Origin: an uncultured Roseicyclus sp.
GTDB taxonomy: Bacteria; Pseudomonadota; Alphaproteobacteria; Rhodobacterales; Rhodobacteraceae
Direction of reading: 5' to 3'
NCBI GenBank assembly: GCA_937139335.1
Contig: CAKZPN010000036.1
Location: forward strand, 83,706 to 147,705
Length of the DNA stretch: 64,000 nt
This document shows, piece after piece, positions 33,519-42,194 of this stretch (within the stretch, counting starts at the first letter, position 1; every line of letters starts with the position of its first letter). A program made the translations under genes and the position numbers. The notes beneath the pieces were generated by a model, which had not been told where the DNA came from, made no database searches, and saw only the letters and a list, made by a program, of their open reading frames with translations.

Positions 33519-34679
33519 TCAGGCCGTCACGTCGAAGCCGTGCACCCACGCGAAGCGGCCCGTCACCGCATGCGGCGCGAAACGGCCCGCCGCGCGCAGT
33601 GCCGCATGCGCCGCGAAGCGCATCGGACCGGGGCGCAGGTGGTAGTTCGTGGCATTGTCATTGGCCGCCTTCACGATCCGGGCGCAGCGCGGGCGGCGCA
33701 GCGCCTCGTAACGGGTCAGCGCGTCGCGGATGTCGTCGTCTTCTGCCAGACAACGCGCGAGGACATAGGCATCCTCCAGCGCCATGTTGGCACCCTGCGC
33801 GAGAAACGGCAGCGTCGGGTGCGCCGCGTCGCCCAGCAGGGCAAGGCGATGTTCCTGCCAGACCGGGGCGACCGGGTGGCGGAACAGGCCCCAGAGGAAC
33901 ACCTCGGTGACGCTGTCGAGAAGGCCGCGCACCTCGGGGCAGAAATCGACGAAGGCGCGCGCGAGGTTGGCCGGATCGTCGCGGTGGGTCCAGCCTTCGG
34001 CGGCCCAGGCATCCCGCTCCTCGACGGCGACGATGTTCACCAGCCGCCGGTTGCGCAGCGGGTAGCGCACGAGATGCCGGCCGGGCCCCATGAAGACATG
34101 CGCCTCGGGCGCGATGGGGGTGGTGGCCGGAACCGTGCAGCGCCAGGCCACCTGCCCGGTGAAATAGGCCTGCGACTGCCGGTTCAGCGCCCTGCGCGCG
34201 GCGGAATGCAGGCCGTCGGCGCCCACGGTCAGGCCATGCGTCTCCTGCGTGCCGTCGGGCAGCGTGAGCACCGTGCCCGTCGGCCCCGGCACCACCTCGG
34301 TTACGCGGGTGCCGAGCCGGATCGTGACACCCGCCGCCGTGGCGGCCTCGGCCAGCACCGTCACCAGATCGGCGCGGTGGACGAGGTACCACGGCTCCTC
34401 CGCTGCGAGATGCATGCCGAAGACCTGCGAGCCACGGCGGAAATCGCGCAGGCGCACCGCCTCGGACCTTGGGCTGAGGGCCGCCACCGCGTCGGCCACA
34501 GCCAGATGCTGCAACACGCGCCAGCCGTTCGGGCTGACCTGGATGCCGGCGCCAAGCTCGGTGATTTCGGGCGCCTGTTCCAGCACGCTCACCTTCGCGC
34601 CGCGCCGGGCCAACGCCAGCGCGGCCGCAAGCCCGCCGATACCGCCGCCGACGACCGTCACGTCTTGCCCGATCAGCAT
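33519..34679 (-). CDS. FAD-dependent aromatic monooxygenase (salicylate/3-hydroxybenzoate hydroxylase-like)
   Basis: 386 residues of the group A flavin monooxygenase family. VTVVGGGIGGLAAALALARRGAKVSVLEQ is the FAD Rossmann motif, GLTVGADGLHSAARR the DG motif, and LLGDAAHPTLPFLAQGANMALEDAYVLARCL the GD motif. The substrate is probably a phenol or related ring, but none of its neighbours is a catabolic gene. The start at MLIGQDVT follows GGGGGGTGGCG. It converges with the Anbu gene. Confidence 0.88.
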   Translation of the reverse strand: MLIGQDVTVVGGGIGGLAAALALARRGAKVSVLEQAPEITELGAGIQVSPNGWRVLQHLAVADAVAALSPRSEAVRLRDFRRGSQVFGMHLAAEEPWYLVHRADLVTVLAEAATAAGVTIRLGTRVTEVVPGPTGTVLTLPDGTQETHGLTVGADGLHSAARRALNRQSQAYFTGQVAWRCTVPATTPIAPEAHVFMGPGRHLVRYPLRNRRLVNIVAVEERDAWAAEGWTHRDDPANLARAFVDFCPEVRGLLDSVTEVFLWGLFRHPVAPVWQEHRLALLGDAAHPTLPFLAQGANMALEDAYVLARCLAEDDDIRDALTRYEALRRPRCARIVKAANDNATNYHLRPGPMRFAAHAALRAAGRFAPHAVTGRFAWVHGFDVTA

Positions 34680-34702
34680 CGCCACCCCCCGCATACGCAC
34701 AG

Positions 34703-34730
34703 AAAAGGGCACCCCGACCCGGGATGCCCT
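34703..34730 (-). terminator. Rho-independent terminator after dksA
   Basis: On the minus strand AGGGCATCCC and GGGGTGCCCT form a stem with one mismatch, followed by TTT and CTG. It lies 37 bases after the dksA stop and ahead of the monooxygenase gene. Confidence 0.7.
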
Positions 34731-34767
34731 GATGTTATCTCAAGCGCCGCAACCCGGTGCAGCGTGG

Positions 34768-35190
34768 TCAGTCGTCGCGATGCACCTTCTCGCGCCGCTC
34801 GTGGCGTTCCTGCGCCTCGAGGCTCATCGTGGCGATGGGCCGCGCATCGAGGCGCTTGAGCGAGATCGGTTCCCCGGTGACTTCGCAATAGCCATACTCG
34901 CCTTCCTCGATCCGGCGCAGGGCGCTGTCGATCTTGGCGATCAGCTTGCGCTGGCGGTCGCGCGTGCGCAATTCCAGCGCGCGATCCGTTTCCTCGCTGG
35001 CGCGGTCGGCGATATCGGGAATGTTGCGCGTCCCGTCCTGCAAGGATTCAACGGTTCCCCGACTTTCGTCGAGCAATTCGTTCTTCCAGGTGATCAGCTT
35101 GCGCCTGAAGTACTCGAGCTGACGCTCGTTCATGAAAGGTTCGTCCTCGGCGGGACGATAATCCTCGGGCAGAAAATTCTCGGCCTTCAT
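34768..35190 (-). CDS. dksA: RNA polymerase-binding transcription factor DksA-like
   Basis: 140 residues. A coiled-coil N-terminal region (FMNERQLEYFRRKLITWKNELLDESRGTVESLQ) carries the acidic tip, and the C-terminal zinc-finger region reads EEGEYGYCEVTGEPISLKRLDARPIATMSLEAQERHERRE. Only one of the four canonical Cys remains (YCEVTGEPI), so this is the one-Cys, zinc-free type known from alphaproteobacteria. DksA modulates rRNA and amino-acid promoters with ppGpp. The start MKAENFLPEDYRP is preferred over the upstream in-frame ATG. Confidence 0.93.
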   Translation of the reverse strand: MKAENFLPEDYRPAEDEPFMNERQLEYFRRKLITWKNELLDESRGTVESLQDGTRNIPDIADRASEETDRALELRTRDRQRKLIAKIDSALRRIEEGEYGYCEVTGEPISLKRLDARPIATMSLEAQERHERREKVHRDD

Positions 35191-35486
35191 GTCGCTCCCC
35201 TCAGCGAAACCGGCGTCGTCCTGTCGGTCTGGCATGACACCCTCCCGGCCCCGTCGCCGCCCGATTACAAGACCGCGCGGTGCTTGTCGACACTCTATTG
35301 TGTGAGCCGGGCCGATCCTCGAAAAACCCTCGATTTTCCGGCACTTCAGGTCGGTTTTTCAAGCAATCCGCAACCCGTGCGTGCATTCGCGCCGCAAGTG
35401 GGCGGACCTGCCGCCTCCCCGGCTCCGCCTCTTTCCTCCCGCGGGGCAAGCGGCTATGCCAAGGGCATCACCACCGGAGGATGCCC

Positions 35487-36332
35487 ATGCGCGCACGTTT
35501 CGAAGGCAGCGACAGCTACGTTGCGACCGAGGACCTGACCGTCGCAGTCAGCGCCGCCGTGACGCTGGAGCGTCCGCTGCTCGTCAAGGGCGAGCCCGGC
35601 ACCGGCAAGACGGAGCTTGCGCGCCAGGTCGCGGCCTCGCTCGGGCTGCCGATCATCGAGTGGCACATCAAGTCGACGACCCGCGCGCAGCAGGGGCTTT
35701 ACGAATACGACGCCGTCAGCCGGCTGCGCGACAGCCAGCTTGGCGACGAACGCGTGAACGACGTGCGCAACTACATCCGCAAGGGCAAGCTCTGGCAGGC
35801 CTTCGAGGCGCCGGGCAAGACCGTGCTGCTGATCGACGAGATCGACAAGGCCGACATCGAGTTTCCCAACGACCTGCTGCAGGAGTTGGACCGGATGGAG
35901 TTCTTCGTCTACGAGACCGGCGAGACGGTTCAGGCCGCGACGCGCCCCATCGTCATCATCACCTCGAACAATGAAAAGGAGCTGCCCGACGCCTTTCTGC
36001 GCCGCTGTTTCTTTCACTACATCCGGTTTCCTGACGTCGACGTGATGAAGCAGATCGTCGAGGTGCATTTCCCGGGCATCAAGCCAAAGCTCCTGACCAC
36101 CGCGCTAACCCAGTTCTACGAGATCCGCGACCAACAGGGGCTGAAGAAGAAACCCTCCACCTCCGAGGTGCTGGATTGGCTGAAGCTGCTTCTGGCCGAG
36201 GACCTGTCGCCCGAGGACCTGCGCCGCGACGGTGCCACGGCATTGCCCAAATTGCACGGCGCGCTGCTGAAGAACGAGCAGGATGTGGCGCTGTTCGAGC
36301 GGCTTGCCTTCATGGCCCGCCGGCAGCGTTGA
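35487..36332 (+). CDS. MoxR-family AAA+ ATPase
   Basis: 281 residues. Walker A is KGEPGTGKTEL, Walker B is VLLIDEIDKAD, and sensor 1 is VIITSNNEKELPDAFLRRC. MoxR ATPases work with VWA-domain proteins as chaperones or metal-insertion factors. An ATG lies six bases earlier but directly abuts the GGAGG site; the ATG at 35487 has normal spacing. The partner VWA gene is at 38234, separated by a DUF2927 lipoprotein and a 54-residue membrane protein. Confidence 0.93.
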   Translation: MRARFEGSDSYVATEDLTVAVSAAVTLERPLLVKGEPGTGKTELARQVAASLGLPIIEWHIKSTTRAQQGLYEYDAVSRLRDSQLGDERVNDVRNYIRKGKLWQAFEAPGKTVLLIDEIDKADIEFPNDLLQELDRMEFFVYETGETVQAATRPIVIITSNNEKELPDAFLRRCFFHYIRFPDVDVMKQIVEVHFPGIKPKLLTTALTQFYEIRDQQGLKKKPSTSEVLDWLKLLLAEDLSPEDLRRDGATALPKLHGALLKNEQDVALFERLAFMARRQR

Positions 36333-36626
36333 AGCCGTTGATTTCGATAGGTTTATTGCGTTCTGGAACCAGTAGCCCCGCCCGACCCGGTATTGATGGG
36401 CGGACACAGGACAATGGCAAATCTTGGCCGAGGGAACGCGAAACTTCTGTTTCCGCATCCAAATCCTGCCATAATCGACCTCCAAGAATTGCCCGAATTC
36501 AGGACCACCCGATTCCGCCGGCGCACGAGGACGACTTCGTGCCCGGATTGACCGCCACGACCCGCCCAGGACCGGTTGCGCAGGTGCGGCCCCCTGATCG
36601 CCTGACTTGACGGAGCTGACCTGCCT
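36333..36626. other. AT-richer leader region upstream of the second DUF2927 gene
   Basis: This 294-base gap is visibly less GC-rich than its surroundings in its first 180 bases. A CATAAT -10-like hexamer lies at 36470-36475 without a convincing -35 element. No ORF, tRNA or known RNA motif is recognised. It most likely holds the promoter and a long leader of the DUF2927 gene. Confidence 0.4.
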
Positions 36627-38027
36627 GTGACGCGTTTTCGCCCCCTGCCCAAGTCCCTGCCCGCATCCCTGTGCCTTGCTGGCGCCCTTGCGCTGTCGGC
36701 CTGCGGCGCGTCGACTACCCCCACGCGCGACCTGCCCGAGCGTCGGGTCGGCCCCGAGCTGACGCAGACGGTGCCGGCGATGAACCAGTTCGGCACCGCC
36801 CAGACCGAGGCGCCGACGCGGTCCAACGCGCAGATCGTCGCCGATTTCATCGAGCTTAGCTTCCAGATGGAATCGGGCCGCCGGATCGAGCGGCTGTCGC
36901 GGTTCGAGGGCCCGGTCACCATCGCGGTCGCGCCCGGCGCGCCGGCCTCGCTCTCGCCCGATCTCGACCGGCTGATCGAACGGCTGCGGCAGGAAGCGCG
37001 GATCGACATTCGCCGCGTCGCCCATGGCCGCGAGCCCGCCAGCATCACCATCGAGACGCTGCCGCGCGAGCGGATGCAGCGCATGGTGCCCGAGGCCGCC
37101 TGTTTCGTGGTCCCGCGCGTCAGTTCCTGGGCCGAGTTCCGCCGCACCCGGAACTCGCGCGAGATGGATTGGACCACGCTCGATGTCCGCGAGCGGGTCG
37201 CGGTGTTCCTGCCCAACGACGTCGCCCCGCAAGAGGTGCGCGATTGCCTCCACGAAGAGGTGGCGCAGGCGCTGGGGCCGCTCAACGACCTCTACCGGCT
37301 CGACGATTCGATCTTCAACGACGACAATTTCCATGCCGTCCTCACCGGCTACGACATGCTGATCCTGCGTGCCTACTACGACGACGCGCTAGGCTCGGGC
37401 ATGTCCCAGTCCGATGTCGCCGCCGTGTTGCCCGGCGTGCTCGCCCGGCTGAACCCGCGCGGCCAGTCCGGCGGCCGCACAGCCGAATCCTCGGTCACCC
37501 CGCGGCCCTGGATCGAGGCGATCGAGACCGCGCTCGGCCCCGGCACGCGTGATACCCAGCGCGTCAACGCGGCCGAACGTGCCGTCGCCATCGCACGCCA
37601 GTCCGGCATGTCGGACGCGCGGCTCGCCTTCAGCTATTTCGCGCTCGGGCGGCTGTCGCTCGCCACCGATGCCGAGGGGTCGGTGAACGCCTTTCTCGCT
37701 GCCGCCAACATCTACGACCGCATCGCGCCGAACGGCATCCACGCCGCCCATATCGACATGCAGCTTGCCGCTTTCGCGCTCAGCTCCGGCCGCCCGGATG
37801 AGGCGCTGCGCCTCAGCGGCCAGGCGATGCCGGCCGCGACGCGGGCGCAGAATGCCTCGCTCCTGTCGACGCTTCTGATGATCCGGGCCGAGTCGCTTGA
37901 TGCGCTCGGGCGCGCCTCCGAGGCGCGTCAGGTCCGGCTCGACAGCCTTGCCTGGGGCCGGTATGGCTTCGGCAACACCGCGGCGGTGGGTGCGCGCCTG
38001 ACAGAGGTCGCCGCCCTCGCGCCGTGA
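36627..38027 (+). CDS. DUF2927 lipoprotein, second copy (with helical repeat tail)
   Basis: 466 residues from a GTG. The signal peptide ends in ALALSACG, a lipobox. The DUF2927 core holds DCLHEEVAQALGPLNDLY and DSIFNDDNFHAVLTGYDMLILRAYYDD, matching the first copy at 24093. About 170 additional C-terminal residues look like TPR-type helical pairs (ARLAFSYFALGRLSLATDAEGSV and RPDEALRLSGQAMPAATRAQ). It lies between moxR and the VWA gene, so it may be part of that system at the outer membrane. Confidence 0.85.
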   Translation: MTRFRPLPKSLPASLCLAGALALSACGASTTPTRDLPERRVGPELTQTVPAMNQFGTAQTEAPTRSNAQIVADFIELSFQMESGRRIERLSRFEGPVTIAVAPGAPASLSPDLDRLIERLRQEARIDIRRVAHGREPASITIETLPRERMQRMVPEAACFVVPRVSSWAEFRRTRNSREMDWTTLDVRERVAVFLPNDVAPQEVRDCLHEEVAQALGPLNDLYRLDDSIFNDDNFHAVLTGYDMLILRAYYDDALGSGMSQSDVAAVLPGVLARLNPRGQSGGRTAESSVTPRPWIEAIETALGPGTRDTQRVNAAERAVAIARQSGMSDARLAFSYFALGRLSLATDAEGSVNAFLAAANIYDRIAPNGIHAAHIDMQLAAFALSSGRPDEALRLSGQAMPAATRAQNASLLSTLLMIRAESLDALGRASEARQVRLDSLAWGRYGFGNTAAVGARLTEVAALAP

Positions 38028-38055
38028 GCGACACGGGCGAGCGAGGCGACGGACC

Positions 38056-38220
38056 ATGCTGAATTTCATCGGGGGCGGCCTCGGCATCGCGCTGGGTTTG
38101 CTGGTGGCCCGCCGCAAGGGTGGCAACCGGCTCGACCTGCTGCATTACGCCACGATCTTCGGCATCATCGGCTTCATCCTAGGCGCCTTCGCGATGCTTG
38201 TGATCCCGGCGCCGGGCTGA
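38056..38220 (+). CDS. 54-residue membrane protein
   Basis: MLNFIGGGLGIALGLLVARRKG, then NRLDLLHYATIFGIIGFILGAFAMLVI: two short hydrophobic helices joined by a basic loop. Weak ribosome binding site (GAGGCGACGG). It lies 28 bases after the DUF2927 stop and 13 before the VWA start, in the same direction. Similar short proteins of Rhodobacteraceae are usually hypothetical. It is probably real because of the operon position and membrane-type composition. Confidence 0.6.
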   Translation: MLNFIGGGLGIALGLLVARRKGGNRLDLLHYATIFGIIGFILGAFAMLVIPAPG

Positions 38221-38233
38221 CATCCTCGGGCGC

Positions 38234-39418
38234 ATGTTCCTGCCCTTCTTCGAAACCCTCCGGGCCGCGCGCATTCCCGTCTCGCTTCGGGAATACCTGA
38301 GCTTTCTCGACGGCGTGTCGGCGGGCCTCGTCACCTATGACGTCGACGGGTTCTACTACCTCGCCCGCACCGCGATGGTGAAGGACGAACGCCACCTCGA
38401 CCGCTTCGACCAGTGCTTCGCCCATGCCTTCGGCGGTCTGGAGGCGATCACCCCTGACCAGGTTCTGGAGGCCGCCGAGATCCCGCCCGAGTGGCTGGAG
38501 AAGCTGGCCGAGAAGCACCTGACGCCCGAGGAACGCGCCGAGATCGAGGCGCTCGGCGGCTTCGACAAGCTGATGGAGACGCTGCGCGAGCGGCTGAAGG
38601 AGCAGCAGGGGCGCCACCAGGGCGGATCGAAGTGGATCGGCACCGCCGGCACCTCGCCCTTCGGTGCCTACGGCTACAACCCCGAAGGCGTGCGGATCGG
38701 GCAGGAGGAAAGCCGCCACCGCCGCGCCGTGAAGGTTTGGGACAAGCGCGATTTCAAGGATTTCGCCGACGACGTTGAGCTCGGCACCCGCAACATCAAG
38801 GTGGCGCTGAAACGCCTGCGCCAATGGGCCCGCGACGGCGCGGCCGAGGAACTCGACCTCGACGGCACCATCCGCGCCACCGCCGAACAAGGTTGGCTCG
38901 ACGTGAAGACCCGGCCGGAACGGCGCAACGCGGTGAAGGTGATCCTGTTCCTCGACGTCGGCGGCTCGATGGACGACCACGTGAAGGTGGTGGAGGAGCT
39001 GTTTTCCGCCGCCAAGGCCGAGTTCAAGCACCTCGAACACTACTATTTCCACAACTGTCTCTACGAATCCGTCTGGCGCGACAACCGCCGCCGCTGGACC
39101 GAACAGATCCCGACCCACGAGGTGATGAACACCTATGGCTCTGATTACAAATGCATCTTCGTGGGCGACGCCAGCATGTCGCCCTACGAGGTCGCCTTTG
39201 CCGGCGGCGCGAACGAGCACTGGAACGAGGAAGCCGGGCAGGTCTGGCTGGAACGCGCCCGCGCGCAGTGGCCCGACCACCTGTGGATCAACCCGGTGGC
39301 CGAACGGCTCTGGGGCTACACCCAGTCGATCGGCCTGATCTCCCAGATCTTCGAGGGTCGCATGGTGCCGATGACGCTGCAGGGAATCGACCGGGGCATG
39401 CGCGAGTTGGGCCGCTGA
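38234..39418 (+). CDS. VWA-domain (CoxE-like) protein, MoxR partner
   Basis: 394 residues. The N-terminal half opens FLPFFETLRAARIPVSLREYLSFLDG, typical of CoxE-like proteins; the C-terminal VWA domain has VILFLDVGGSMDDHVK. The MIDAS motif, normally DxSxS, reads DVGGS here with the first Ser replaced by Gly, so metal coordination may be altered, as in many CoxE relatives. YYFHNCLYESVWRDN and CIFVGDASMSPYEV are typical of the family. It should act with the MoxR ATPase upstream. Confidence 0.9.
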   Translation: MFLPFFETLRAARIPVSLREYLSFLDGVSAGLVTYDVDGFYYLARTAMVKDERHLDRFDQCFAHAFGGLEAITPDQVLEAAEIPPEWLEKLAEKHLTPEERAEIEALGGFDKLMETLRERLKEQQGRHQGGSKWIGTAGTSPFGAYGYNPEGVRIGQEESRHRRAVKVWDKRDFKDFADDVELGTRNIKVALKRLRQWARDGAAEELDLDGTIRATAEQGWLDVKTRPERRNAVKVILFLDVGGSMDDHVKVVEELFSAAKAEFKHLEHYYFHNCLYESVWRDNRRRWTEQIPTHEVMNTYGSDYKCIFVGDASMSPYEVAFAGGANEHWNEEAGQVWLERARAQWPDHLWINPVAERLWGYTQSIGLISQIFEGRMVPMTLQGIDRGMRELGR

Positions 39419-39777
39419 GTGCGCCCCGCACCCCGGCGCTTGGCTATCTGTGGCGCCACCATCGCATCGGGGTGGTCGGCCTCGCCCTCGCGCTGGTCGT
39501 CGCGCTGGTCTTCGCGGTCCGGCTGGCACTGTTCACGATCTACTGGGCCGACACCGCCCATCGCGACCAGCCGATCGCGGGCTGGATGACGCCGGGCTAC
39601 GTTTCGCATTCCTGGGACGTGCCGCCCGAACTCATTCGCGCTGCCCTGCCCGCCGCGCCCGCGCCCCGGCCCGGCACCCATCCGACCCTGTCGCAAATCG
39701 CCGAGGCCGAAGGCGTGCCCCTGTCCGACCTGATCGCGCGGTTGCAGGTCGCCATCGACGCGGCGCGCGCCGAATGA
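39415..39777 (+). CDS. Single-pass membrane protein, probably CTG or internal GTG start
   Basis: The reading frame from CTG at 39415 gives SAPRTPALGYLWRHHRIG and a hydrophobic helix VVGLALALVVALVFAVRLALFTIYW, then a soluble tail containing IAGWMTPGYVSHSWDVPPELI. The frame is open far upstream, but that part is antisense-like filler over the VWA gene. No ATG or GTG lies at the VWA stop in this frame; GTG at 39472 inside the helix is the next candidate. A CTG start would overlap the VWA stop (CTGA). It overlaps the DedA start by four bases. Confidence 0.6.
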   Translation: MSAPRTPALGYLWRHHRIGVVGLALALVVALVFAVRLALFTIYWADTAHRDQPIAGWMTPGYVSHSWDVPPELIRAALPAAPAPRPGTHPTLSQIAEAEGVPLSDLIARLQVAIDAARAE

Positions 39778-40412
39778 CCGAGGCGATCCTCGCCCTGGTC
39801 CCGGTCTACGGTCTGGCGCTGATCGCCGTTGCCACCTTCCTGTCCTGCCTCGCCCTGCCGATCCCGGCGTCGCTGGTGATGCTCTCGGCGGGCGGCTTTG
39901 CCGCCGTCGGCGACCTGGTGCTGTGGCAGGCCGGGGCTGCGGCGCTGGCCGGCGCGATCGCGGGCGACCAGCTTGGCTACCAGATCGGCCGCGTCGGCGC
40001 GCGGGCGCTGGCCGGCCACCCGCTGTCGCCCCGGCGGGCGGCGCTGATGGCAAAGGCCGCGTGCTACGTCCACGACAAGGGCGCCTGGGCGGTATTCTTC
40101 AGCCGCTGGCTGGTCTCGCCGCTCGGGCCCTACGTCAATTTCGCCGGCGGCGCCGCGCGGCTCGACTGGGCGCGGTTCACCCGCGCCGGCACCGCCGGCG
40201 AGACGGTCTGGGTCACGCTCTACATCGGCCTCGGGGCTGCCTTCGCCGATGAAATCCTGGCCCTTGCCGACGTGACGGGCACCGCCTCGGGGCTTCTGGC
40301 CGCACTGGCCGTCGCGGCGGCGCTTGCCCTGTGGCTGCGCGCGGCCCTGCGCCAGCGCAGCGAGGCGCGAACCCGCGAGGGGCTGGAAGTTTCGCCCCGG
40401 CACCACACCTAA
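39774..40412 (+). CDS. DedA/VTT-domain membrane protein
   Basis: 212 residues with about four or five helices. The conserved DedA elements are GDQLGYQIGRVGARAL, FFSRWLVSPLGPYVNFAGGAARLDWARFTRAGTAGETVWVTLYIGLG, with the Arg and Pro of SRWLVSPLGP expected for scramblase-type activity. Family members move undecaprenyl or phospholipid headgroups and help maintain membrane potential. ATGA overlap links it to the preceding membrane gene. Confidence 0.88.
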   Translation: MTEAILALVPVYGLALIAVATFLSCLALPIPASLVMLSAGGFAAVGDLVLWQAGAAALAGAIAGDQLGYQIGRVGARALAGHPLSPRRAALMAKAACYVHDKGAWAVFFSRWLVSPLGPYVNFAGGAARLDWARFTRAGTAGETVWVTLYIGLGAAFADEILALADVTGTASGLLAALAVAAALALWLRAALRQRSEARTREGLEVSPRHHT

Positions 40413-40447
40413 TGTCGGGCGAACATGCAATCAAAGGAGCGCGCGAC

Positions 40448-40882
40448 ATGGCGATCAAGAAACACGGCTCGGCGAACTGGAGCGGCACGCTGAAGGACGG
40501 CACCGGCAAGGTCTCGACCCAGACCGGCGTGCTGAAGGGCCAGCCCTACGGCTTCAAGACCCGCTTCGAGGGCGAGACCGGCACCAACCCGGAGGAGCTG
40601 ATCGGCGCGGCCCATGCCAGCTGCTTTGCGATGGCGCTGTCGGGGCAATTGGGCCAGCATGACCTCGAGGCCGAGGAGATCACCGCGACCTCCACCGTCT
40701 CGCTGGAAAAGGGCGATGCCGGCTTTTCCATCACCAAGATCCACCTCGACGTCACCGCCAAGGTGCCCGGTGCGAACGACGATACCTTCCAGACCGCCGC
40801 GAAAGCCGCCAAGGAAGGCTGCCCGGTGTCCAAGGTTCTGGCCGGCGCCGAGATCACGATGGACGCGAAACTTGTGGGCTGA
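40448..40882 (+). CDS. OsmC/Ohr family peroxiredoxin
   Basis: 144 residues. Two catalytic cysteines are visible: Cys in AAHASCFAMALSGQLG and Cys in AAKEGCPVSKVLAG, with Arg in FKTRFEGETGTNPEELIG. OsmC-like enzymes reduce organic hydroperoxides using lipoylated or thiol donors. An AAAGGAGCGCGAC ribosome binding site precedes the ATG. Full length. Confidence 0.94.
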   Translation: MAIKKHGSANWSGTLKDGTGKVSTQTGVLKGQPYGFKTRFEGETGTNPEELIGAAHASCFAMALSGQLGQHDLEAEEITATSTVSLEKGDAGFSITKIHLDVTAKVPGANDDTFQTAAKAAKEGCPVSKVLAGAEITMDAKLVG

Positions 40883-40949
40883 GGCCCCTTCTGCCGGCGG
40901 GGCGTTTTGGCCCGTTGCCCGCCCCCCGGCACGGCCCCATATTCAGCCC

Positions 40950-41648
40950 ATGTTGAAGCTCACCCCGATCCTGCTCGCCATCGGCTATGCGCTGGTGATG
41001 TACCAGTTCTCCGCCTGGCGCACCAAGCGCGAGCTGGACGCCCGCTCGACCGAGCTGGCCGACCCGCAGTTGCGCGGGCACATGGCGCGGATGGCCGAAG
41101 CGCTGGGGGTGGAGCGCATCCGCGTGAACATCTACGAGATCGACCCGGTGAACGGGCTGGCCGCGCCCGACGGGCGGATCTTCCTCACCCGAGGGTTCTA
41201 CAACAAGTACCGCGCGGGCGAGGTTACCGGCGAGGAATTGGCCAGCGTCGTCGCGCACGAACTGGGCCACGTGGCCCTTGGCCACTCGCGGCGGCGGATG
41301 ATCGACTTTTCCGGCCAGAACGCCGTGCGCGTGGCGCTGGCGACCGTGCTCGGCCGGCTGGTGCCCGGCGTCGGCGTCTGGATCGCCAACATGCTGGCGG
41401 GGATGCTGGCAGCCCGTCTGTCGCGGCAGGACGAATACGAGGCCGACGCCTATGCCGCCGCCCTGCTGACCAAGGCTGGCATCGGCACGACGCCGCAGAA
41501 ATCGCTTTTCACCAAGCTCGAGGCGCTGACCGGCATGGGCGGGCGCGGCATGCCGGCCTGGCTGATGAGCCACCCCAAGACCGAGGATCGCGTGCGCGCG
41601 ATCGAGGCGCTGGAGGCGCGCTGGACGCGGGAATTGCCGCAGGAGTGA
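40950..41648 (+). CDS. M48-type zinc metallopeptidase, membrane-anchored
   Basis: 232 residues. An N-terminal helix (LTPILLAIGYALVMYQF) anchors the protein. The active site is VVAHELGHVALGHSRRRM with HELGH, and the third ligand lies in RQDEYEADAYAAAL. The layout resembles HtpX or BepA/LoiP type proteases that deal with damaged membrane or envelope proteins. The short length without a four-helix HtpX N-terminus suggests a small M48 family member facing the cytoplasm or periplasm; the side is uncertain. Confidence 0.9.
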   Translation: MLKLTPILLAIGYALVMYQFSAWRTKRELDARSTELADPQLRGHMARMAEALGVERIRVNIYEIDPVNGLAAPDGRIFLTRGFYNKYRAGEVTGEELASVVAHELGHVALGHSRRRMIDFSGQNAVRVALATVLGRLVPGVGVWIANMLAGMLAARLSRQDEYEADAYAAALLTKAGIGTTPQKSLFTKLEALTGMGGRGMPAWLMSHPKTEDRVRAIEALEARWTRELPQE

Positions 41649-41651
41649 CGC

Positions 41652-42194
41652 TCAGCCGAGCGCCTTCGCCAGCCGCGGCAGGCGCACCCGCTTCAGCAAC
41701 GCGCGAAGCGGCATCGCCTTGGGCGACAGTGTTTCGGCCTTGGCATGGACCGCGCCCACGACCTCCGCCACCAGCTCCGGCGCCTCCAGCCACATGCCAT
41801 AGAACGCCGCATCGGGGTGGGTCGCCTCGATCCCGTGCGGTCCCAGCTCCGCCCGCGGGAAATCGCGCAGGTTCAGCGTCAGGATCGTGTCGGCCCGCCC
41901 CGTGATCGCGGTCGCGAGCACATGGATGTCGCCGCTGTCGGGCAGCCAGAGCTGTGCCTCGCGCGCGGGGTCTGCTGTCACAAGAGCCTTGGGGAAATGC
42001 GCGCCCAGCAGCGCGATCTCGCCGCGTGCCATGGTCTCGTCCGCCGCGCCGCCGTGGCGCGCGGCGGTGCGCGCCCATTCCTCCAGCAGCCGCTCGGACC
42101 AGAGCGGCGTGAACAGCCCCGCCCGCGCCAGCCCCAGCGTGATCTCGCGCAGCACCGTCGGATAGAGCACGCAGGCGTCGATCACCGCCTTCAT
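41652..42194 (-). CDS. PIN-domain protein (RSP_2648-like), toxin-related
   Basis: 180 residues. PIN acidic residues are placed as expected: Asp in VIDACVLYPTVLRE, Glu in RLLEEWAR, Asp in LPDSGDIHVLATAI and Asp in TLNLRDFP. PIN domains are Mg-dependent ribonucleases, often toxins of VapBC-type modules. No antitoxin ORF flanks it. Its ATG overlaps the stop of the rRNA methyltransferase gene by four bases, so it is translated from that message. Confidence 0.82.
   Translation of the reverse strand: MKAVIDACVLYPTVLREITLGLARAGLFTPLWSERLLEEWARTAARHGGAADETMARGEIALLGAHFPKALVTADPAREAQLWLPDSGDIHVLATAITGRADTILTLNLRDFPRAELGPHGIEATHPDAAFYGMWLEAPELVAEVVGAVHAKAETLSPKAMPLRALLKRVRLPRLAKALG

Noticed and set aside
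36360..36420. Possible tRNA or attachment-site remnant near TTCTGGAACCAGTAG
   Set aside because: A TTCTGGAACCAG arm can be drawn, but no cloverleaf, anticodon arm or CCA end could be built and no integrase gene is nearby.
41652..42194. Classical VapBC toxin-antitoxin module
   Set aside because: The PIN gene has no upstream antitoxin; its only coupled neighbour is an rRNA methyltransferase.
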